Positions 17,450 through 23,816 of a DNA stretch of 64,000 nucleotides are shown here, one piece after another. The stretch's first letter is position 1. Every line of letters begins with the position of its first letter. The position numbers and the translations under genes were made by a program. The notes below the pieces were generated by a model. It made no database searches, was not told the DNA's origin, and saw nothing but the letters and a program-made list of their open reading frames with translations. The DNA comes from Caenispirillum salinarum AK4 (GTDB lineage: Bacteria; Pseudomonadota; Alphaproteobacteria; Rhodospirillales; Rhodospirillaceae): positions 124,001 to 188,000 of the forward strand of contig NZ_ANHY01000015.1 of assembly GCF_000315795.1 (NCBI RefSeq). Direction: 5' to 3'.

Positions 17450-17664
17450 GCGGGCTCCCGTGCGGACACTCGCGGCCTCTGGCGGGCCGCTCGATGCAGT
17501 ATCGCAGACAATGGGACGAAAAATCGTCGACAATCTGCATTCGATGGTCAAAGATTATGCAAAGCTCGTCAATGAGCAAAAAACGTGCACCGAAAATAGG
17601 GAGATCGGTGCGGACCGTCCGGCGCCAACGCACGCGCCCGCCTCACGGAATTGGGAGACCCTTC
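17450..17664. promoter_or_regulatory. Divergent control region of the xdh operon and the ABC importer, with a palindrome
   Basis: This 215-base region between two divergent starts is clearly richer in A/T than its surroundings from about 17500 to 17600. It contains an imperfect palindrome ATCGTCGACAAT at 17523-17534, which has the symmetry of GntR/FCD operators. A GntR/FCD regulator is encoded in the same cluster (22147-22869). No clear sigma-70 hexamer pair stands out. The operator assignment is inference. Confidence 0.45.
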
Positions 17665-18708
17665 ATGCCTTGGAGCACGTTCCGCCAGACCCTCGCCGCC
17701 GCCGGCGTGGCCGCCCTGACGCTTTCCGCCTCCGCCGCCGCCCTGGCGCAGGACGCCCTGCCCATCAAGTTCACGCTGGACTGGAAGTTCGAGGGGCCCT
17801 CGGCCGGCTTCCTCATGGCCAAACAGAAAGGCTACTTCGAGGAAGAGGGCCTGGACGTCAGCATCGATTCGGGCAACGGCTCCTCAGGCGCCGTCACCCG
17901 CGTGGCCTCGGGCGCCTACGACATCGCCATGGCCGACGTGAACTCCATGATCGAGTTCAACGCGAGCAACCCCGAACAGGCCATGAAGGCCATGTTCATC
18001 GTCTACAACGCGCCGCCGTTTGCCCTGTTCACCCTGAAGGAAAGCGGCATCGACAGCGTTGAGAAGATGGAGGGCAAGACCTTCGGCGCCCCCGTCTTCG
18101 ACAGCCCGCGCAAGCTGTTCCCCGCCTTCGCCCAGGCCACCGGCATCGACGGTGACAGCGTGGAGTGGACCAGCATGGACCCGGCCCTGCGCGAGCCCAT
18201 GCTGATTCGCGGCGACGTCGACGGCATCTCCGGCTTCTACTTTACCAGCCTCCTGAACCTGCGCGGCCTGGGTGTGGGAAAGGAAGACCTGAACATCTGG
18301 CAGTATCGCGACGCGGGCCTGGACCTGTACGGCAACGGCCTGATCGCGAGCCCGGCGCTGATGGAGGAAAACCCCGAGGCCGTCACCGGCTTCCTGCGTG
18401 CCGTGGTCAAGGGCTGGCAGGACGTCATTGCCGACCCGGAAGCGGGCATCGACGCGGTGAAGGAGCGTGACCCCCTCATCGACGAGGCGCTGGAGCTGGA
18501 TCGCCTGATGATGGCGATCGAGAACAACGTGCTGACCGAGGAGGTCAAGACCCAGGGCATGGGCGGCATCGACGAGGCCCGCATGCAGAAGGCCATCGAC
18601 CAGGTCACCTACGCCTTCGGCATCGAGGACAAGCCGGCGGTGTCGGACGTGTTCACGTCCGAGTTCCTGCCCCCGCAGGACGAGCGGATGCTGACCGCGA
18701 CGCAGTAA
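17665..18708 (+). CDS. ABC transporter substrate-binding protein, NMT1/THI5-like
   Basis: A 347-residue periplasmic binding protein with a signal peptide (cleavage near ALAQD, residue 29). The body begins IKFTLDWKFEGPSAGFLMAKQKGYFEEEGLDVSI, the standard opening of the NMT1/THI5-like family (PF09084) that binds pyrimidines, nitrate, sulfonates and similar solutes. ATG 17665 follows TGGGAGACC. Its ATPase and permease lie 630 bases downstream, beyond an antisense toxin-antitoxin pair. Context in a purine degradation island suggests a purine, allantoin or related nitrogen compound as ligand; the ligand cannot be read from sequence. Confidence 0.87.
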   Translation: MPWSTFRQTLAAAGVAALTLSASAAALAQDALPIKFTLDWKFEGPSAGFLMAKQKGYFEEEGLDVSIDSGNGSSGAVTRVASGAYDIAMADVNSMIEFNASNPEQAMKAMFIVYNAPPFALFTLKESGIDSVEKMEGKTFGAPVFDSPRKLFPAFAQATGIDGDSVEWTSMDPALREPMLIRGDVDGISGFYFTSLLNLRGLGVGKEDLNIWQYRDAGLDLYGNGLIASPALMEENPEAVTGFLRAVVKGWQDVIADPEAGIDAVKERDPLIDEALELDRLMMAIENNVLTEEVKTQGMGGIDEARMQKAIDQVTYAFGIEDKPAVSDVFTSEFLPPQDERMLTATQ

Positions 18709-18716
18709 GGACGCGC

Positions 18717-18751
18717 AGGCCCCGGCCGGTTCATGCGGCTGGCTGGGGCCT
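18717..18751 (+). terminator. Hairpin after the substrate-binding protein gene
   Basis: AGGCCCCGGCC at 18717-18727 pairs with GGCTGGGGCCT at 18741-18751, 11 pairs with one G-U. No T-run follows. It lies 9 bases after the importer gene stop and also downstream of the minus-strand brnA stop, so it may slow transcription from both sides. Confidence 0.4.
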
Positions 18752-18779
18752 CGCCACCTGGGAGAAGGCTGTTGAGCCG

Positions 18780-19046
18780 CTACCGATCCAAATGCGCCGC
18801 GTGGCGAAGGGCTTCGTTGATGCGTGTCTGCCAGCCGCGACCACTGGCGCGGAAGTGCTCCAGCACGTCGGAGTCGAGCCGCAGCGTGACCTGCTGCTTG
18901 GGATGCTCGGCCGGGGGGCGGCCGCCCTTACTGACGAGCCGGTCGCCGTCGTACACGTCCGCGCCGGCAAACCATTCGGCGTCCAGGTGCGGCGCGTCGT
19001 CCGGGTCAGTCCACTCGGAATCCGTAGGCTGCTTCTTCGTCGGCAT
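18780..19046 (-). CDS. brnA: BrnA-family antitoxin
   Basis: An 88-residue antitoxin. The C-terminal half, VTLRLDSDVLEHFRASGRGWQTRINEALRHA, is the ribbon-helix-helix DNA-binding segment of BrnA (PF14384). It neutralises BrnT and represses the pair. It overlaps the end of brnT by 41 bases in another frame, the usual tight toxin-first arrangement. The pair is antisense to, and inside, an ABC importer operon. Confidence 0.88.
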   Translation of the reverse strand: MPTKKQPTDSEWTDPDDAPHLDAEWFAGADVYDGDRLVSKGGRPPAEHPKQQVTLRLDSDVLEHFRASGRGWQTRINEALRHAAHLDR

Positions 19047-19275
19047 GTCCGTGCCTCATGGAAATGATGCGTTTGCCACCGTCGCGCGGGGTCCAGCAGA
19101 TCACGACGAAGCGGCCGTCGAGGTAGCCCGCCGTGAAGTTTCGCGTTTCGCCGTAGTCGCGGCGCCGGTCTTCCCGCGTGACGTGGTAGCCCTGAAACAC
19201 CCGTCCGGCGTCCGCGAAATCCAGCCCGCGGTGGGCGAGCGTGGCGGCGCGCTTGGCCTCGTCCCAGGTGTTCAT
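19006..19275 (-). CDS. brnT: BrnT-family ribonuclease toxin
   Basis: An 89-residue toxin of PF04365, a RelE-like ribonuclease. Visible family features: WDEAKRAATLAHRGLDFADA at the start, REDRRRDYGETRNF in the middle, and KRIISMRHGHADEEAAYG at the end, where the family usually has ISxRxAxxxE. ATG 19275 was chosen because it begins the conserved MNTWDEAK; an upstream start would add 12 residues unlike the family. Expression is expected to be repressed by BrnA bound upstream. Confidence 0.85.
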   Translation of the reverse strand: MNTWDEAKRAATLAHRGLDFADAGRVFQGYHVTREDRRRDYGETRNFTAGYLDGRFVVICWTPRDGGKRIISMRHGHADEEAAYGFRVD

Positions 19276-19278
19276 GGA

Positions 19279-19294
19279 TGTAAATGTAACTACA
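19279..19294 (-). promoter_or_regulatory. Probable brnTA operator/promoter
   Basis: Immediately upstream of brnT (4 bases from its ATG) lies a short A/T-rich stretch with TGTA at 19279-19282 and TACA at 19291-19294, an inverted pair with an 8-base spacer. On the minus strand it contains the direct repeat TACATTTACAT. RHH antitoxins bind such short inverted or direct repeats. It also lies 47 bases before the plus-strand ATPase gene, so BrnA binding here could affect that gene. Inference. Confidence 0.4.
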
Positions 19295-19340
19295 AAAACC
19301 GGGCGCCGCAAGCGCCCGCCAACCCGAACAAGGAGGCCGC

Positions 19341-20126
19341 ATGACCGCCGGCTTCGTCGAACTGGACCGCGTGCGTCTCCAGTACCGCGAGGGCGATGAG
19401 TTCGCCCTCGACCAGACCAGCATGACCATCAAGGAAGGCGAGTTCGTCGCCGTCGTCGGACCCAGCGGATGCGGCAAGTCGTCGCTCATGAAGCTGGTCA
19501 CGGGCCTCATGCCGCCGACCGAGGGCACCGTCATCGTCAACGGGCAGGAGGTCACCGACCCCATCTCCATCGTCGGCATGGCCTTCCAGGCCTCCACCCT
19601 GCTGCCGTGGCGCACGACGCTGCAGAACGTCATGCTGCCGCTGGAGATCGTCCAGCCCCACCGCTCCCGCCTGCGCAGGCACCGGACGGAGTACGAGGAC
19701 AAGGCGCGCGCCCTGCTGGCGGAGGTCGGCCTGTCGGGCTGCGAGGACAAGCACCCGTGGGAGCTTTCCGGCGGGATGCAGCAGCGCGCCAACCTGTGCC
19801 GCGCGCTGATCCACGAGCCCCGGCTGCTCATGCTGGACGAGCCCTTCGGCGCGCTCGACGCCTTCACGCGCGAGGAACTGTGGGACACGCTCCAGGCGCT
19901 ATGGATGGAGCACCGCTTCACCGTGATCCTCGTCACCCACGACCTGCGCGAGGCCGCCTACCTGGCCGACACCATCTATGTGATGAGCAAGCGGCCGGGG
20001 CGCATCCTGGAGGTGCGCAAGAACGACATCCCGCGCCCGCGCGACCAGGACACCAGCTTCACCCAGCCCTTCGTCGACCTCGTCCACGAGCTGCGCGACC
20101 ACATCCGAACCGTGAGGGCCACGTGA
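19341..20126 (+). CDS. ABC transporter ATPase, SsuB/TauB type
   Basis: A 261-residue cytoplasmic ATPase. Walker A GPSGCGKSS at about residues 41-49, Q-loop AFQASTLLPWRT, signature LSGGMQQR, Walker B LLMLDEPFGALD and H-loop VTHDLREA are all intact. The LLPWRTT Q-loop is typical of importers of the nitrate/sulfonate/taurine/pyrimidine group, matching the NMT1-like binding protein upstream. AAGGAGGCC precedes ATG 19341. The stop overlaps the permease start (TGATG). Confidence 0.93.
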   Translation: MTAGFVELDRVRLQYREGDEFALDQTSMTIKEGEFVAVVGPSGCGKSSLMKLVTGLMPPTEGTVIVNGQEVTDPISIVGMAFQASTLLPWRTTLQNVMLPLEIVQPHRSRLRRHRTEYEDKARALLAEVGLSGCEDKHPWELSGGMQQRANLCRALIHEPRLLMLDEPFGALDAFTREELWDTLQALWMEHRFTVILVTHDLREAAYLADTIYVMSKRPGRILEVRKNDIPRPRDQDTSFTQPFVDLVHELRDHIRTVRAT

Positions 20127-21046
20127 TGAGCACGACCTCCAACGCCGCCTCCACCCGTCCGCCCGCCGCCGCGCCGGCCAGCGGAGAGACAGCCGCCGAC
20201 ACCGCCGCCAAGCCGACGCGCGCCGCCACCGCCTCGGCCCCGCCGGCGCGCAAGCGCCGCCCGATGCTTAAGCGGGTCGCCGATCACAAGGGGGCGAAAC
20301 GCGCCGCGCCCTGGGTGACGACGCTGGGGCTGTTCGTGGTGTGGGAACTGGCGGTGCGCGGGTTCGACGTGCCGCAGTCGGTGCTGCCGACGGCCAGCGA
20401 ATCCTTCGCCGCCATCTGGACGTATCGCGACGCCATCTGGATGCACGCCGCCCAGACCCTGTTCACTACCGTCGTCGGCTTCGCGGTGGCGGTTGTTTTC
20501 GGGCTGGTGCTGGGGGCGCTGGTGGGGTCCTCGCGCACGATCTACGATGCGCTCAACCCCATGCTGATCGGCTTCAACAGCGTGCCCAAGGTGGCCGTCG
20601 TGCCGATCCTGGTCATGTGGTTCGGCATCGGGACCGTGCCGGCGATTTTGACGGCCTTCCTGATCTCGTTCTTTCCCATCGTGGTGAACGTGGCGACGGG
20701 GCTTGCGACGCTGGAGCCGGAGCTGCGCGACGTGCTGCGGAGCCTGGGGGCGACGCGGCGGGACATCCTGATGAAGGTGGGCTTCCCGCGCGCCATGCCG
20801 TTCTTCTTCGCGTCGCTGAAGATCGCCATCACGCTCGCCTTCGTGGGCTCGGTGCTGTCCGAGACGGTCGCGTCGGACCTGGGCGTCGGCTACCTGATGA
20901 TCTCGGCCTCGTCGAAGTTCAACATGCCGTTGTTGTTCGCGGGCCTGCTGGTGATTGCCGCCATGGGCATCGCCATGTACGAACTCTTCAACCAGATCGA
21001 GCGCCGCTCCACCCGCTGGGCCACCCGCGGCAGCGGCGGGCAATAA
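20126..21046 (+). CDS. ABC transporter permease of the SsuC/TauC type
   Basis: A 306-residue membrane protein. Residues 1-55 are Ala/Pro/Thr-rich and probably cytoplasmic and disordered, longer than usual for the family. Then come six transmembrane helices and the BPD_transp_1 domain with the EAA-like loop ELRDVLRSLGATRRDILMKVGFPRAMPF. It completes the importer with the ATPase and the binding protein encoded at 17665. ATG 20126 overlaps the ATPase stop. Confidence 0.91.
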   Translation: MSTTSNAASTRPPAAAPASGETAADTAAKPTRAATASAPPARKRRPMLKRVADHKGAKRAAPWVTTLGLFVVWELAVRGFDVPQSVLPTASESFAAIWTYRDAIWMHAAQTLFTTVVGFAVAVVFGLVLGALVGSSRTIYDALNPMLIGFNSVPKVAVVPILVMWFGIGTVPAILTAFLISFFPIVVNVATGLATLEPELRDVLRSLGATRRDILMKVGFPRAMPFFFASLKIAITLAFVGSVLSETVASDLGVGYLMISASSKFNMPLLFAGLLVIAAMGIAMYELFNQIERRSTRWATRGSGGQ

Positions 21047-21048
21047 TA

Positions 21049-21084
21049 CCGGGCGACACTTGAAATCGTACACTTGTCGCCCGG
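21049..21084 (+). terminator. Perfect hairpin after the importer permease gene
   Basis: CCGGGCGACA at 21049-21058 and TGTCGCCCGG at 21075-21084 are perfectly complementary, with a 16-base A/T-rich loop. No T-run follows, so it may be a Rho-dependent or processing hairpin. It begins 2 bases after the permease stop. Confidence 0.45.
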
Positions 21085-21167
21085 CAAGGCCGGAGTCCTG
21101 ACGAACGCGAAGCGGACACCGGCCGCCGCGCCTTATGGCGCGTGAGCCTGCGTGGCGAATGAACGCA

Positions 21168-21190
21168 GCCTCGATTTCAATCATCGAGGC
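21168..21190 (+). promoter_or_regulatory. Inverted repeat in the puuE leader
   Basis: GCCTCGAT at 21168-21175 and ATCGAGGC at 21183-21190 form a perfect 8-base inverted repeat with a 7-base spacer, ending 24 bases before the puuE start. It could be an operator for the adjacent GntR regulator or an RNA hairpin near the ribosome binding site (GGGAGACC at 21201-21208). Function not known. Confidence 0.35.
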
Positions 21191-21214
21191 GTATATCGAA
21201 GGGAGACCCGATCC

Positions 21215-22150
21215 ATGACCGCCGCCGCCCCCTATCCCCGCGACCTGATCGGCTACGGCCGCACGCCGCCGCACGCCGACTGGCCGGGGGGCGCGCGGCT
21301 GGCCTTGCAGATCGTGCTCAACTACGAGGAAGGCGGCGAGGCCTGCATCCTGCACGGCGACAGCCACGCCGAGGCCTACCTGCAGGAAGTGCCGGGCATC
21401 GCGCCGCTGGAGGGCGTGCGCAACATCCAGGTCGAAAGCATGTACGAATACGGCGCGCGGGCCGGCTTCTGGCGGCTCATGCGCCTGTTCGAGGAGCGGG
21501 GCATTCCGGTGACCGTCTACGCCGTCGCCATGGCGCTCGCCCGCAATCCCGACGCCGCCGCCGCGATCCGCGAGGCCGGGCACGAGGCGGCGAGCCACGG
21601 GCTGCGGTGGATCGACTACCAGGCCGTGCCGGAAGATGTGGAGCGCGCCCATATCGCCGAAGCCATCCGCCTGCACACGGAGGTCATGGGCGAGCGGCCG
21701 CTCGGCTGGTATACCGGGCGCGTCTCGCCCAACACGCGCCGGCTGGTGGCGGAGGCGGGCGGGTTCCTCTACGACGCGGATTCATACGCCGACGACCTGC
21801 CGTATTGGGAGGCGGTGCCGGGCGTCGCCGAGCCGCAGTTGATCGTGCCCTACACCCTCGATAACAACGACATGAAGTTCTCGGTGCTGAACGGGTTCGC
21901 CAGCGGCGAGGATTTCTACGCCTACCTGCGCGACGCCTTCGATGTGCTGTATGCCGAGGGCGCCGACACTCCGAAGATGATGTCGGTCGGCCTGCACTGC
22001 CGCTTGGCGGGGCGGCCGGGGCGGATGAAGGCGCTTATGCGCTTCCTCGACCACGTCCAGGCCCACGACAGGGTGTGGATCACGCGGCGCGTCGACATCG
22101 CCCGCCACTGGCGGGAGCGGCATCCGCCATCGCGAAAGGGCGCTGCATGA
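21215..22150 (+). CDS. puuE: Allantoinase PuuE (polysaccharide-deacetylase fold)
   Basis: A 311-residue enzyme of the NodB-like fold (PF01522), in the PuuE type that is cofactor-independent and unrelated to metal-dependent AllB. It opens YPRDLIGYGRTPPHADWPGGARLALQIVLNYEEGGE and contains HEAASHGLRWIDYQ and WYTGRVSPNTRRLV, all PuuE features. It hydrolyses allantoin to allantoate, the step after the UraD-UraH product. GGGAGACC precedes ATG 21215. It overlaps the downstream regulator by ATGA. No allantoicase gene is seen in the window. Confidence 0.92.
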   Translation: MTAAAPYPRDLIGYGRTPPHADWPGGARLALQIVLNYEEGGEACILHGDSHAEAYLQEVPGIAPLEGVRNIQVESMYEYGARAGFWRLMRLFEERGIPVTVYAVAMALARNPDAAAAIREAGHEAASHGLRWIDYQAVPEDVERAHIAEAIRLHTEVMGERPLGWYTGRVSPNTRRLVAEAGGFLYDADSYADDLPYWEAVPGVAEPQLIVPYTLDNNDMKFSVLNGFASGEDFYAYLRDAFDVLYAEGADTPKMMSVGLHCRLAGRPGRMKALMRFLDHVQAHDRVWITRRVDIARHWRERHPPSRKGAA

Positions 22151-22869
22151 CGACGACCGCCGGCCTGCGCGCCCCCGAGGTTGCCGCCCCCGACGAGGAC
22201 GCCATCCGCGACGCCATCCGCCTCGCCATCGAGGACCACCGCCTGCGCCCCGGCACGCGGCTGGTGGAGGAGCAGCTGGCCGGGGTGTTCGGGGTCAGCC
22301 GGGCGCGGGTGCGCGCCGCCCTGCGCGACCTGGCGCGGGACCATCTGGTGGTGCATCGGCGCAACCGGGGGGCCTGCGTCGCCGCGCCACGGCCCGAGGA
22401 AGCGCGCGAGGTCTTCCACGCCCGCCGCCTGCTGGAGGAAACGCTGGTGCGCGTGCTTGCCCGCCGGCGCCCGGCGTCGGCGCTGCGGGCCCTGGCCGAC
22501 CATGTGGAGGCCGAGGCGGCCGCCCATGCCCGCGGCGACCGGCGCGAGGAAATCCGGCTGTCGGGCGACTTCCACCTGCTGCTGGCCGAGCAGGTGGGCA
22601 ACGGCATCCTGACCGGCTACCTGCGCGACCTTGTGGCGCGGTCGTCGCTCATCATCGCGCTTTATGAGCACAGGGCGGCGCGCTGCTGCTCGGCGGTCGA
22701 CCACCGGCGCCTGCTGGCGGCGCTGGATACGGGCGACGAAGCCGGCGCCGCGGCGGAAATGACCCGCCACCTGGCCGACATCGAGGATCGCCTGGTGCTG
22801 GTCGAACGCGCCGAGGAGCAGGTGGACCTGCGTGCCGTGTTCGGGGGCGAGGCCCCGAGCGGCGCCTGA
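22147..22869 (+). CDS. GntR-family regulator with FCD domain
   Basis: A 240-residue transcription factor. The N-terminal winged helix covers residues 15-80 (LRPGTRLVEEQLAGVFGVSRARVRAALRDLARDHLV). The C-terminal FCD domain (PF07729) covers 90-225 and shows metal-site residues in SGDFHLLLAEQVGN, DHRRLLAAL and MTRHLADIE. It is translationally coupled to puuE and is the obvious candidate regulator of the purine genes. Its ligand is likely a purine breakdown product; that is inference. Confidence 0.9.
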   Translation: MTTTAGLRAPEVAAPDEDAIRDAIRLAIEDHRLRPGTRLVEEQLAGVFGVSRARVRAALRDLARDHLVVHRRNRGACVAAPRPEEAREVFHARRLLEETLVRVLARRRPASALRALADHVEAEAAAHARGDRREEIRLSGDFHLLLAEQVGNGILTGYLRDLVARSSLIIALYEHRAARCCSAVDHRRLLAALDTGDEAGAAAEMTRHLADIEDRLVLVERAEEQVDLRAVFGGEAPSGA

Positions 22870-22884
22870 ACGGAAAGGGTCTCG

Positions 22885-23640
22885 CTACCCCCGCACCCCC
22901 GCGTGGGTCTGGAGCGGGGCGTTTTCCGCCGTCTCGCCGGGCGCCAGCACCTTCAGTTCCGCTACAACGGGCAGGTGGTCGGAGGCCTCGCGCGCCGTCG
23001 ACGTTTCGTGCACCCAGGCCGACTGCACCGCAATGTCGTCCGAGGTGATCACCCGGTCCAGCCCGAACATGGGGCGGCGGGCCGGAAAGCTCGGACCCGG
23101 CTGGGCGATGTCGAAGCGGCTGCGGAAGACGCGCAGGCAGCTGCCGTGGGGGCTCCACTCGTTCAGATCGCCCATGACCACCGTCGGCAGGTGCGACTCG
23201 GCGCTGTCGATGGCCTCGAGGATGGTCTCCGCCTGCCTGCGGCGATAGCGGCCGAGAAGCCCGAGGTGCGCCGCGACCACGCGCAGGCGCCCCTGTTCGG
23301 TCTCCAGGTCGGCCAGCAGCGCGCCGCGCGGCTCCAGGGCCGGCAGGGTGATGCGCCGGCGGTCGATGGCCTCCACCACGCCGCGCACCAGCAGCGCATT
23401 GCCGTGCCAGCCCGACGACAGCGGGCTGACGGCGTGGCGGACCAGGCGGTAGCCGGTTTCGTGCTCCAGCTGCTCGGCCTCAAAGGTGGTGGCGCGGGCG
23501 CCGAAGCGCCGGTCGACCTCTTGCAAGGCGACGATGTCGGCATCCAGTTCCGCCAGGACGCGGAAGATGCGGTCGGGGCGGCGCTGGCGGTCGGGGCCGA
23601 CGCTTTTGTGAATGTTGTAGGAGGCGACTCTCACCGTCAC
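22885..23640 (-). CDS. Endonuclease/exonuclease/phosphatase family protein
   Basis: A 251-residue protein of PF03372. Motifs in order: VRVASYNIHKSVG near the N terminus, DIVALQEVDRRF with the metal-binding Glu, VVMGDLNEWS, FGLDRVI and SDHLPVVAEL with the catalytic Asp-His. It resembles short bacterial proteins that act on nucleic acids or phospholipid headgroups; the substrate is unknown. The start is uncertain: GTG 23640 puts the conserved strand at the N terminus, while an in-frame ATG at 23700 would add 20 residues. It converges on the GntR gene with a 15-base gap. Confidence 0.82.
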   Translation of the reverse strand: MTVRVASYNIHKSVGPDRQRRPDRIFRVLAELDADIVALQEVDRRFGARATTFEAEQLEHETGYRLVRHAVSPLSSGWHGNALLVRGVVEAIDRRRITLPALEPRGALLADLETEQGRLRVVAAHLGLLGRYRRRQAETILEAIDSAESHLPTVVMGDLNEWSPHGSCLRVFRSRFDIAQPGPSFPARRPMFGLDRVITSDDIAVQSAWVHETSTAREASDHLPVVAELKVLAPGETAENAPLQTHAGVRG

Positions 23641-23744
23641 GTCACGCGGTCCCCCGCTTGTCCTCTGCCTTGATCTTGAGCAGAACCATTCCGGGCCCAA
23701 GAATTATTCATCTGCACCCTCGGTTCAAGGCCAGTCTAACCGAA

Positions 23745-23776
23745 ACGCCCCACAAGCCGACAGGCTCATGGGGCGC
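23745..23776 (-). terminator. Terminator of the RND efflux operon
   Basis: On the minus strand GCCCCATGAGCC (23776-23765) pairs with GGCTTGTGGGGC (23760-23749), 12 pairs with two G-U wobbles and a 4-base loop, followed by a short TTT. It lies about 40 bases after the RND permease stop. Confidence 0.55.
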
Positions 23777-23816
23777 ACTTCGATGACGCCTGCATGACGG
23801 CGGTGCAAGGACCGTG

